In this document: positions 38,565 to 48,284 of the stretch, one piece after another | Position numbering within the stretch: the first letter of the stretch is position 1 | Layout of the letters: every line of letters starts with the position of its first letter | Source of the DNA: Aspidiotus rigidus | Lineage: Eukaryota > Arthropoda > Insecta > Hemiptera > Diaspididae | Assembly: GCA_035079385.1 (NCBI GenBank) | Contig: JAVHKY010000030.1 | Span: forward strand, 6,115,001 to 6,179,000 | DNA: 64,000 nucleotides | Reading direction: 5' to 3' | The notes under the pieces: generated by a model | Seen by the model: only the letters and a program-made list of their open reading frames with translations | What the model was told of the DNA's origin: nothing | Database searches by the model: none | Made by a program: the position numbers and the translations under genes

Positions 38565-41500
38565 TCAATCTTTGTAACTCGCCCCATCGACTGGACGTGA
38601 GACGATTTCATCTGAATCTTCGGTTTGGAAATATAACAACGCTTTCCGAAATCGTAGGAATTGGCTCGTACCTAGTGCCTTCGTTAATGTGTCGGCCACC
38701 TGTTCCTCACCTGGAATTTTTTCGATGTTTAGATGTCCGTCGTCCAATTCTTTTCGTACGGCTGCCGAATGTAGTAATAAATGACGTAATCGTTTATTCT
38801 GACATCCTTTCAACATTAAAACTGCGGAGGAATTGTCTTCAAGAATTTTTACCGTGACTTCGTAGTTGCGAACTTCATATATTAGGTCGCGTGGGATGAG
38901 AAAATTGTCCAAGTTCTCGCTTACAGCTAAGATTTCCGCTGCCGTGCTTGATTGAGCTACAAGCTTTTGTTTTGAAGATGCCCAGGCTATCAAGTTTCCA
39001 TAATGAAATACAGCGTGACCGGATACTGAATAGGGATCCAATCCTCGGATTTTTTCTTCATTTCCCAAATCTTGGATTTCTAAGTGTGTTGAGATATTTG
39101 GTGCGAACGAGGCATCGACGTATGCTTGAAGTTCGACCTCACTTTTTGAACTGTAGGTGATACATTCATCAGCTGTCTGGAATAGGTATTTCACAATTCT
39201 TCTTGCGGCAGTTTTAATTTCGTCTGTAACCCAACCTTGAAAATGTGCCAGATGTATCGTAGCATAGGCTATGTCTGGTCGCGAGAATCGATGTACAAAT
39301 AAGAGAGCTCCAATGATTGAGCGGAATTCGGAGTCATCATTCGGCGTCTTTGATTTTTCTAGGCGTAGATTACTGTCCATTGGAGTTTGGAATTTTTTTC
39401 CTGACGTTAAATTGAGGGCTTGCGCAAGCTTCGTAATGTACTTGGTCTGCGAAATTTTTATATGTCCGGATTCGTTTTCGATGTTCAATTCAAGGCCCAC
39501 ATACGAACGAGGGTTTTTATTTATTTTGATCATGAAGCGACGATTCAACATCTCAGGAATGATGACGTTGTCGGATTCAGAATTTGTACATAAGAGTATG
39601 TCGTCAACGTAAATGGTTAGGAGCGAAAATGTGTCGTCTTCATTTTTTTTAATAAAAAAACATCGGTCCACTTCTGACTTCTGAAAACCTATTTCTAGAA
39701 GATATAACGTAAACGTATCATACCAGCAGCGTCCCGCGATTCGTAATCCGTACATCGCCGAATTTAATTTCAGGGCTTGTGATTTTTTGTCGAGGTCGAG
39801 TCCATTTGGGATATGAAGATATATTTCTTGATCGGTTTTTCCGTACAAATACGCAGTAACCACATCCATTGCTATGATTTTCATTCGATAATGTTGGGCG
39901 AATGATAGAGTCAATCTTATTATGTCTATTGGACATACCGGTGAAAAAATATCTGTGTCACCATAACTATTTTTATCGGAGCAGCCCACCGCGACCAACC
40001 GAGCTTTGGCGATTTCATCTGCATTCTCGTCAAATTTTATTGTAAACACCCATTTTGTGTTTAAAATATTTTTTCCTTTCTTTGGATATGGTACAAGCGA
40101 CCATGTATTATGAAATTCGTGCGAGTCGAATTCTTTTCTTATGGCAGCGAGCCATTCTTCCGCGAACTTGCAGTTGACTGCTTCTTGATAAGTACGTGGT
40201 ATAAAATCGCTCAAACGTTTTTCGTCTTTTCGAAAATTTGTTGGGAAGTTTTGAATAGCCACACAAGCCATGAGATATTCACCATGTATTCGAAGATCGT
40301 TTTCGGTTGCCGTTATTTCAACCTCATTGTCAAAATTTGAATCTATCTGCGGATTTTCGTGCATTTTCTGTTGGTTTCTTGTAAAAACCAGATAATCGCG
40401 ATACGTTTGATTTTCAAAGAACGTTACATCGCACGATGGTACTATTTTTCGCGATTTGGGTTCCATCATTTTCCATCCTGTGTCGGAGTATCCGACAAAT
40501 ATTTTGTCGGCTGTCATCTTGCCGATTTTAGATTCGTTCGTTGGGTTTTCATCCTTATTTTTCTTTTTTGATTCGTTCCGATTTCTTACTTCCTTTGGGA
40601 TATGCGTCAGCCCCAACGAACCGAAAATGCGAAAATTCTGTACATTTGGTTTCTGATCGAAAATCATCTCATATGGTGTTTTATTGTCAGGATTTCTTTT
40701 CGTTGGGGGTCGATTTATGATATACACTGCAGCACGCAACGCTTTTGTCCAATCTTCCAATTCGAGACCACAGTGATTGAGTAAAGCTCTCATTCGTTCA
40801 AGGATCAACCGATTTTTATTTTCAGGTAAACCCTGCAACTCTGGAGTATATGGTTCTCCTGCTTCTATACGGACGCCTGCTGCTTCACAATAATCCGCCA
40901 TGTCTCCTTGAGTATACTCCGGGGCATTATCTGGTTTTAAAATTGCCACTGGTGTTTCTGGAAAGCGATTACCGAGAGATTTATTCAATTTTGCAAATAA
41001 TATAGCTGTTTCACTCTTCTTTCTCATTGGCTCTGCAAACAGGTATCCAGAGTAACCATCAATAAACGTGATAATGTATTTAAAATAATCATACGAAGTT
41101 ACTAGAGGATCCAGAATGTCTGAGTGCATTGTCACAAATCTTCGGTTTGGTTTCTGTCGTACGCTTGAGTGTTCTTTTCGGTGTGCTTTGGCTTCAATGC
41201 ATACACGGCACTCTTTGAAGAAATCGTGTGGAATATAGAGCTTCGGCATTCCATCAACTAGATGTGAAACACGCTGTAAGTTTTTTGCGCCCATATGTGC
41301 ATATCTTGCATGCCATAGCCATATTTTGTTTCTCTGATTATCTGTCAGAGATACGCGAGCAACGTTTGCTTCTTCAACTTCAATTGAACATATGAAATCG
41401 AACCACTTTATTTTACCATCTGGGTATCCCGAGAAAATGATTTCCTCAGATTCTATATTTATGATGTCGGTATATTCTTTTCGGAAGTTTATCTCAAATT

Positions 41501-41915
41501 TATCATCTGCAGTCGCTTGTCCAACGGAAAACAGGTTGTGTGAGAGGTTTGGAACAAAAAGAACCTCTTTGAGAAGCAGAGCGTTCTGTTCGCCCCATCG
41601 ATTTTTTACGAGCATCGGGATATTCCCTATGTGCGTACCAAACATTGCTGTGTTTGTATCCGCGCAACGTATTTTGATGTGCCTTGGGAGCTGCTGGATA
41701 TCAGTAAGAAAATGTTGCTGATATGTCATATGTCTACCAGCACCCGAATCGATCATCATTGTACTTGTTTCACTCTCATTGTTCAATTCTTCTTCTTCAG
41801 TTGCTACCATCGCGTATTCCGTTATCGTTTCGCTATCTATGAAGTCGATACCATTTTTTTCGGCGATGAACTTTGAAAGAAATTCGTTGTCTTCTTTATC
41901 TATGACAATCGTCAT
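38565..41915 (-). CDS. Copia 1 Pol: protease, integrase, reverse transcriptase, RNase H
   Basis: A 1116-residue frame in the same reading frame as gag and separated from it by a single TGA. The order is the aspartic protease (MIDSGAGRHMT near residue 55), GAG-pre-integrase (WLWHARYAHM), an integrase core with a zinc-binding start and an HSDILD / KPDNAPEY pattern, the reverse transcriptase (TKWVFTIK, YLYGKTDQEIYLHIP, YVDDILL), and RNase H with AWASSKQK and a KALGTSQF end. All functional cores look uninterrupted. The given start is the first ATG after the gag stop; in vivo the protein would be a Gag-Pol fusion if the TGA is read through or is absent in sister copies. Confidence 0.93.
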   Translation of the reverse strand: MTIVIDKEDNEFLSKFIAEKNGIDFIDSETITEYAMVATEEEELNNESETSTMMIDSGAGRHMTYQQHFLTDIQQLPRHIKIRCADTNTAMFGTHIGNIPMLVKNRWGEQNALLLKEVLFVPNLSHNLFSVGQATADDKFEINFRKEYTDIINIESEEIIFSGYPDGKIKWFDFICSIEVEEANVARVSLTDNQRNKIWLWHARYAHMGAKNLQRVSHLVDGMPKLYIPHDFFKECRVCIEAKAHRKEHSSVRQKPNRRFVTMHSDILDPLVTSYDYFKYIITFIDGYSGYLFAEPMRKKSETAILFAKLNKSLGNRFPETPVAILKPDNAPEYTQGDMADYCEAAGVRIEAGEPYTPELQGLPENKNRLILERMRALLNHCGLELEDWTKALRAAVYIINRPPTKRNPDNKTPYEMIFDQKPNVQNFRIFGSLGLTHIPKEVRNRNESKKKNKDENPTNESKIGKMTADKIFVGYSDTGWKMMEPKSRKIVPSCDVTFFENQTYRDYLVFTRNQQKMHENPQIDSNFDNEVEITATENDLRIHGEYLMACVAIQNFPTNFRKDEKRLSDFIPRTYQEAVNCKFAEEWLAAIRKEFDSHEFHNTWSLVPYPKKGKNILNTKWVFTIKFDENADEIAKARLVAVGCSDKNSYGDTDIFSPVCPIDIIRLTLSFAQHYRMKIIAMDVVTAYLYGKTDQEIYLHIPNGLDLDKKSQALKLNSAMYGLRIAGRCWYDTFTLYLLEIGFQKSEVDRCFFIKKNEDDTFSLLTIYVDDILLCTNSESDNVIIPEMLNRRFMIKINKNPRSYVGLELNIENESGHIKISQTKYITKLAQALNLTSGKKFQTPMDSNLRLEKSKTPNDDSEFRSIIGALLFVHRFSRPDIAYATIHLAHFQGWVTDEIKTAARRIVKYLFQTADECITYSSKSEVELQAYVDASFAPNISTHLEIQDLGNEEKIRGLDPYSVSGHAVFHYGNLIAWASSKQKLVAQSSTAAEILAVSENLDNFLIPRDLIYEVRNYEVTVKILEDNSSAVLMLKGCQNKRLRHLLLHSAAVRKELDDGHLNIEKIPGEEQVADTLTKALGTSQFLRFRKALLYFQTEDSDEIVSRPVDGASYKD

Positions 41916-41957
41916 CGCTGTAGTTGTCTTCGCTGGTTCCTTCGAACGAAACTTTGT

Positions 41958-42746
41958 TCATTCCGGTTTATTCGATTTATCTTGTCCATCCTTCTCTTTT
42001 TCGGTACTCATGAACGAATCGGACTTCTTCTTTTCTCCAGGACACTGAGGAGCTTTATGTCCGGGTTCTCTGCATTTGAAACAAATGATTTTTGAACGAT
42101 CATCACGATTTCTTTCTGGTCTTCGATTGAAATTTTGTATAGCCATGCGGTCGAATTTTTCAATCACTAACCGTCGGAACATTTCGTACGTCCTCTCCCT
42201 TTCAGGATAATTCTGCCAAAATTCGAGGCATGATTCGTAGCGATTTGGCAACGATAAAAACAACTCAATGACGCGATCTTCTTCGCTGAATTCTTTTCCG
42301 CATTGAATCAGTTCCTTGGCAATACTTTCGTGTTTAGTTAAATACGATTTTATTTTGTCACTATCGCGAAGTCTTAGTGCTCGCCACTTAGGGATGTTCA
42401 TAATGGTTGCTATCTTGGACTGGGATTGATACTCTAGATCAAGTTTGGCGAAGATGTCATAAACTGTATCACAATCCGCTATACGATCTACAACTGGTCC
42501 ATTTAGTCTTTCATAAACTATGTTACGGGCTTTCTTCTGCTCCGATCGGTATTTCAGCATCTTAGTTACACGTTCTTCAGGAGTTAATTCGGTATATTTC
42601 TCCTCGTCTTTTGACAAAATTAACAGGTGGAGGAGATCGTGGTCGTCCAGTACGACTTTCATACAATTCTTCCACGTCAAATATTTGCTTCCGGAGAAGA
42701 TAGTGTCCGGATTTTTGAAAAATTCTACTTTCGGGTTAATCATCAT
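41958..42746 (-). CDS. Copia 1 Gag
   Basis: A 262-residue capsid polyprotein of the UBN2/copia type, starting MMINPKVEFFKNPD and containing SKYLTWKNCMKVVLDDHDL. It has one CCHC zinc knuckle (CFKCREPGHKAPQC) near the C-terminus. It ends at a TGA followed in the same frame by about 14 codons and then Pol. Copia-type elements normally have one continuous gag-pol frame, so the TGA is either a single inactivating mutation or a readthrough signal. Confidence 0.92.
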   Translation of the reverse strand: MMINPKVEFFKNPDTIFSGSKYLTWKNCMKVVLDDHDLLHLLILSKDEEKYTELTPEERVTKMLKYRSEQKKARNIVYERLNGPVVDRIADCDTVYDIFAKLDLEYQSQSKIATIMNIPKWRALRLRDSDKIKSYLTKHESIAKELIQCGKEFSEEDRVIELFLSLPNRYESCLEFWQNYPERERTYEMFRRLVIEKFDRMAIQNFNRRPERNRDDRSKIICFKCREPGHKAPQCPGEKKKSDSFMSTEKEKDGQDKSNKPE

Positions 42747-42810
42747 GGAAACAAAAAAAGAAACTTCTGAGTCCGTGATTCTAAAGGAAAAACACGCTAT
42801 TTAGCTACCA

Positions 42811-42967
42811 TGAGAGAAATAAAACTCATATATCGGCATAACGACCATCTCTGTATAATTTCCAAAAAACACTTAGCTCAGGTGAAGTACATAAACCCAA
42901 TAAAAATACTTATCAAAAATACAATGTTGCCAACCACGACAAAACGAAGATACAAGGGCTTCCATCA
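42811..42967 (-). repeat. Copia 1 5' LTR
   Basis: 157 bp, two differences from 38232-38388. Confidence 0.95.
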
Positions 42968-42972
42968 ATTTA

Positions 42973-43209
42973 TAGCTTTCGATTGTGATTCCTGCAGGAT
43001 TCGTGATTTATATTTCTATTAATTTGTTCGAGCGACTCACAATTCGTTGGATGCAAAAGAAATAAAATAATGCTGTCATTATTTTTTCAATTGAATTCCA
43101 TGTCCCGATTCTGCACATTTTTGCGCTAGTTATTTATTCAATAAAGGACTTGATTAGGCCTATTCTATCATAATGGAGTCAGGTATAGTAAGATTTGCGA
43201 TGTTGTCTT
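42973..43209. other. Element sequence between the two Copia insertions
   Basis: 237 bp of the host element left between the duplications ATTTA and ATTAC. Before Copia 2 arrived it continued directly into the 5' side of the SAM-domain gene at 48243, so it is probably part of that gene's promoter. Confidence 0.55.
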
Positions 43210-43214
43210 ATTAC

Positions 43215-43465
43215 TGTTAAATAAACGCAGCAAATTTATTAAGAAAAGAAAGAGATGAAATAGTCAATGCGGCATTCGATATTGAACATCATTTATTCAT
43301 TTTGTAAAAACAACGAAGGAAGAGCTTTCCAAGGTGAACTTACAACAACAATGAACAAAACTCCTCGCACGATCCATTGGCTAAGGGTATGATAAGAGAG
43401 TTACATGTTGCAATACTGCCAACCCCATTAATCAGGGTGGCCGACTCTAAACGAAAAAGTTAACA
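43215..43465 (-). repeat. Copia 2 3' LTR
   Basis: 251 bp, pairs with 47987-48237. Confidence 0.95.
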
Positions 43466-43710
43466 CGCCTCCTCCGACGCTCAGATTACGAAGAAAATAT
43501 GTTTTTCGGCATTCACAAAAAAAAAGGATATTGACCAAAAAAAAAAAAGGGGGTCGACATAGATCACAATTGCTTTCAGAATACTAGTGAGTCTATGCCT
43601 GAACAGACGCGACGTTCTATATCAAAATATGGTAACTATCAAACATTTAAAGTTGTATCAAAAAAATTAATACACAGTCTCGAAAAGAATATTTACAAAA
43701 GAAAGGGAAC

Positions 43711-45080
43711 TTAGTAGTTCAATAGATCTCTTACAAGTTTCTCATGCCGCTTTCTCGCAAGAGCTTTTGTCAGGATGTCAGCTGCTTGCTCGTCACTAGA
43801 GATATGATGGACGTAGATCCGTTTTTCTGAAATTCCACGTTCTACTGATCGGTATGCGACCTCAACGTGTCTACAATTTTTAGATTCGCGTTTTTCAGCA
43901 ATCTGTATTGCACTAGAGCTGTTGACAAATAGGTTTATCGTATACGTGAAATTCAATTCACCCAAAATACTAGAAATGAAGCGGGCTTCGGATTCGCCCT
44001 TGGACATGGCGAGAACTTCTGCTTCAGCGGACGATTTCGCAACACTACGTTGTTTGGTCGTTCTCCATGCGACTGAACTTTCCCAAAGTTTGACTAAGAC
44101 ACCAGAGGTTGATACGCGATCGTTGCGATCCGCCGCAAATGATGCGTCAGTATACACGTTAATGATTATCTCCTTCGATTTGTTTCTACGTAAATTTAAA
44201 GTAAGATTCTTGGTGTGATGGAGATATGAAAGAATTCTTTTCGCATACTTGACCATTTCTTGTGTCGGTGCTCCTTGAAAGCGACTCAAATAATTCACGG
44301 CAAAAGATATATCTGGGCGCGTCGCGATTGATGCAAACATAAGGGTTCCAATGATATCTCGTATATGCACGTTCGGTTCTCCTTTTTCTTTTTTAAGATG
44401 CAAACCATATTCCATCAGGGTGTCTGAATGGCGCTGACCAATATTATATTTCTTTACCGCCTCCTCAATATAGCTACGCTGAGAAAGGCAAATTTCGTTA
44501 TCTTTTATTACAATATTTACTCCAAGAAATTTTTGCGGTTCTCCCAGGTCACGTATCTCAATTTCGGATCGAATGTGTTTCATTACCGCTGTGATTCGGT
44601 CATTGTTGCTGCCAGTTACTAGCATATCATCGACAAATATCATGAGTATCACAGATTGCGGTTCACTTTGATCTACGAATACATAAGGCTCTGAAACAAG
44701 AGGAGTAACTTTCACTTTCCGGAGTATTTTGGAGATCTTTTCATACCAATTTCGCGAGGATACTTTGAGCCCATAAATCGATTTTTTTAAACGGAGCGCC
44801 TCCTTTGTTGGATCTCCTTTTGTATAACCTTCCAGAATTTTCATAACGATTTCGTGTTGCAGGTCGCCGTATAAATATGCTCCAGTGACGTCATATTGTT
44901 TAAGTTTCCACCTAAAATTAACGGCTAAGAGTAGAATTAATCTGACAACATCAAATTTTACCGTTGGCGCGTAAATTTCAGACAGCTCATAGCAATGCTC
45001 ATCTTTGAATCCGCGCGCTGTGAGTCGGGCTTTGAATCGATAACTTCCATCGGGTTCCAGTTTCCTTTTGAATACCCAAG
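43711..45080 (-). pseudogene. Copia 2 reverse transcriptase and RNase H
   Basis: The frame ending at 43711 covers the RT (SIYGLKVSSRNWYEKI, FVDDMLVTGS, ISFAVNYLSRFQGAP) and RNase H (YTDASFAADRNDR, KALARKRHEK). It is open upstream to about 45075, with further RT motifs (WVFKRKLEPDG, DVTGAYLYGDLQ), but lacks its own proper start. It is separated from the protease-integrase frame by one frame change near 45075. Confidence 0.85.
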
Positions 45081-47279
45081 ATCTTTGGGTTGATCAACGA
45101 TTTCCCAGACGTTTCTCTTTTCGATAGTTTCAATTTTGTCGGCAATTGCTTTCCGCCAGTATTCCCTTTCCGGTTGTTTCAATGCATCGCTGTAACAACT
45201 CGGTTCAACATACTGCGCTTTATTTATGATTATATTTTCAATGTTATCGATATCGTAGACAAGCTCAGATTTTATTATCAATTCTTCATTTGACTTCGCA
45301 GCTAGAGATTTTGCGAGTGATTTGATGTCACTAGATTCGTCAATCGTCACTTCCGCTGCCTCTCTTACTTCTCGGGTACGAAGATCGTAGATTCTGTAAC
45401 CCATATCAGTGAAGCCTACCAGTATACCAAACCAAGCCCTCTCGTCAAGGGTTTTTTGACATGTGTCAGGTACCAATACGTTCGCAACTGAACCGAATTT
45501 TCTTACAAATTTCAAGTTTGGTTTTCGACCTGTCCATCGTTCAAAAGGTGTGACTTCATCTAAAGCATTCGTGGGCGATCTATTAATCAGATAAGCAGCC
45601 GTTTTGGCGGCATAAGGCCACCATTCTAGGGGACAAGACGCCGAATATAACAATGCTCGAATTCTACCACCTAGGGTTTCCAACATTCGTTCTATAAAAC
45701 CATTTAACTCGTGAGCGTACGGTGGTGTCAGCTTTAATTCTATTCCTGATTCACGCAAAAATTCGATCATATCTTCACTAATAAATTCTTTAGCGTTATC
45801 ACTTCTCAAGATTGCTATCCTTTTACTTGCTAAATTATTGACATGTGACACATAGCCGCGAATTTTCTCGGCAACTTCATATTTATGAGAGATAACGTAT
45901 ACTACTAGATAATGTGTATAATCATCGAGTACAGCTAAAATATATGCCTCACCTTGTTCCCCCATGGGTTTGAGCTTGCCCATGAGATCTACATGTATAA
46001 TTTCTGCTTTTCTTGTCGCTCGGTTTCGACTTGAGTTGTGGGGTCGTTTCTTCATTTTCGATTTAGCGCAGGTTCTGCAGTTGGTGAGATTTTCCAAGCT
46101 AACTAGATTTTCTGGCACTCCTATGGTCATCGATGGTAGTTTTTGCACAGCATTGGAGTTTAGATGACCCATTCTCTCATGCCACGTCTTTCCAGTCTCG
46201 ATTGCGCTCATGGCCAGGCATGCTTGCTTTTCATCACCTGATAAAATGACTAGGTTAATATTTATTTTTAACGGATTGGTTGTAAGTTTACCTATCATTA
46301 TCAATTCATTATCGGAATTATAATATCGAGCGGTTCCATTCTCAGCAACAGTTCTGTAACCATTCGTCATGAATTTTGTTGTGCAAATCAGGTTTTCATC
46401 TAGATCAGGTACATACAATACATTTTTTAGGATACCTTTAACTAGCTTATCGCCTACGGGGCTTAGGACTCGGAGGTCTCCTTGGAGTTCAGCTTTCATC
46501 GTGACACCTGTCTTAGCTATTCGAATAATTGACTCAGGGCCACTTAGCGTTTTCATATTGATCAAGCAGTCTTTGTAATCATTAACCATATGATAATTTG
46601 CCCCTGAATCACCCATAAAAGTAGTCATCATAGAATCAGATACTGAATTTGGGACGGATTCTTTCATTGAAATTAGGGCGAATTTGTTTTTCTCATTCTC
46701 AAGATTATCCACCATCGCTATCTTAGCATTTTTATTGGGACATTTGTTCGCATAATGGTTTTGACCGCATATAAAACATTTAACGGATTTCTTACCTCCA
46801 TTTTTATTATTATATTTACCCCTTCGCGCTTGGCATGCCGTTGGTCCGCCGTTCTCGTTCTTATTTCCATCACTGTTTCCATTTGATGAGGGAAAATGAA
46901 TAGAATTATTCTGACCGCCTCCTCTCCGAGGGTAGTCCATAGATTTACCTAAGTAACCGTTTTGTTGGTTCCATTTATTCGCTGCCTTGGATGATTCGCC
47001 GAAGTTGCCGTTCCTTTGGTGACTATCGGAGTATTCCTTTTTCATTTGGGCTAATTCCTGTATGATCGTTGCCTTTGTCATTACACTCGTATAGCCAGGA
47101 ATATTTATCAATCCTCTCACAGAATGTTGTATGGATTTCATTGATGCAGGTAGAGTGGCGATGTATCTCAATGATTTTTCTGTGTCGCTGGAGTTCACGC
47201 TGCAATCGGCGAGTTTGGATAATGTCCTATCTACTTCAACAAAGAATGTAATTGGATCAATCTTGAAGTCTAAACGCAT
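44958..47279 (-). pseudogene. Copia 2 Gag C-terminal part, protease and integrase
   Basis: A 773-residue frame: the end of the capsid region, a CCHC knuckle (CFICGQNHYANKC), the protease (FMGDSGANYHMV), GAG-pre-integrase (WHERMGHLNSNAVQ), and an integrase with IHVDLMGKL, DDYTHYLVVYV and LRSDNAKEF. The ATG at 47279 is probably not a true start, since the capsid domain begins upstream in another frame. After about 45075 the reading leaves the RT frame and ends at 44958. Confidence 0.85.
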
Positions 47280-47620
47280 TCCATTGAGTTTAGCTTGTAA
47301 TGCGAGAGCGCTGCGCTGGTCACATTTTGGGTTGCATAATTCAGATCAAGAATCTCAAATGCCTCACGTACTGTATTTGTTCCATCGATCAGTTGGATTG
47401 CATCATTCCCCAAATGTCGAGCTAAAGCTCCCATAGCTTTATCCTCTTGTGTTGTTCTGGTTCGACGTTGTGCCAATGTCTCCATCGCTGGGTCAGGCAA
47501 TGGTTCCAGCGCCAAAGGACATGCTTGAGCGAACTTGATTTCATGTCGAACTCGGATCTTCCACGCTGGATAATTTTGGCCATTGAATACGAATTGCGAA
47601 AAATGCGGCGTTTGTTCCAT
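47270..47620 (-). pseudogene. Copia 2 Gag N-terminal part
   Basis: The likely start is MEQTPHFSQFVFNGQNYPAW near 47620, a typical copia Gag opening. The capsid frame stops at 47270 just after a frame change and continues in the next frame at 47279. The open frame extends upstream to 47743, but the added residues are hydrophobic and non-homologous. Confidence 0.8.
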
Positions 47621-47986
47621 CACGAAAAAGTAAAAAATAAAAAATGAAACAAAAAAATGATTGCCGTCCAAGAAATTGGATAACGAGCTAAGTTGGATGA
47701 GCAAGAATTTTCCTGCCTCCTTTGTTACAAGTCCCGTGTGCAAGAAAGTGCACGATCACGCTTATGTCACGAACAAAGAAAATCAAGACAATTGTACCAA
47801 CAAAAAAAATGCCGGACACAAAAAGGGTTCCCGCCACGATCGATTGGGCGCACTTTTTACAAGTCGGAAGGTGAACACCGGCGAAACACGAATATGTCAA
47901 GTTCCGTTATGACACTTTGAAATCACGTCAAGTTCCATTACGACGAATTAAGAAAACCCAGGATCGAAATCACGCTCGGGGTACCA

Positions 47987-48237
47987 TGTTAAATAAACGC
48001 AGCAAATTTATTAAGAAAAGAAAGAGATGAAATAGTCAATGCGGCATTCGATATTGAACATCATTTATTCATTTTGTAAAAACAACGAAGGAAGAGCTTT
48101 CCGAGGTGAACTTACAACAACAATGAACAAAACTCCTCGCACGATCCGTTGGCTAAGGGTATGATAAGAGAGTTACATGTTGCAATACTGCCAACCCCAT
48201 TAATCAGGGCGGCCGACTCTAAACGAAAAAGTTAACA
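47987..48237 (-). repeat. Copia 2 5' LTR
   Basis: 251 bp, three differences from 43215-43465. Confidence 0.95.
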
Positions 48238-48284
48238 ATTACGACAAACTTCCGTTTAAATGAGATTTACCCATAAATTTTATT

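Larger units (their letters stand above)
38232..42967 (-). mobile_element. Copia element 1, near-intact, minus strand
   Basis: The 157-bp LTRs (38232-38388 and 42811-42967) start TG, end CA and differ at two positions. The 5-bp target duplication ATTTA lies at 38227-38231 and 42968-42972. The minus strand carries gag and pol in Ty1/copia order (integrase before reverse transcriptase). Next to the 5' LTR the minus strand reads TGGTAGC, as expected for a primer site matching the 3' end of initiator Met tRNA, though only about 7 nt match. A purine-rich stretch abuts the 3' LTR. LTR identity near 98.7% indicates a young insertion into the large element. Confidence 0.95.
43215..48237 (-). mobile_element. 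Copia element 2, minus strand, frameshifted
   Basis: The 251-bp LTRs (43215-43465 and 47987-48237) begin TGTTAA, end TTAACA and differ at three positions. The target duplication ATTAC lies at 43210-43214 and 48238-48242. The element is distinct from Copia 1 in LTR length and protein sequence. Its polyprotein is split over three frames by two frame changes (near 47275 and near 45075). Next to the 5' LTR the minus strand reads TGGTACCCCGAGCGTG, a likely tRNA primer-binding site. It sits 42 bp upstream of the SAM gene start codon, in opposite orientation. Confidence 0.95.
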
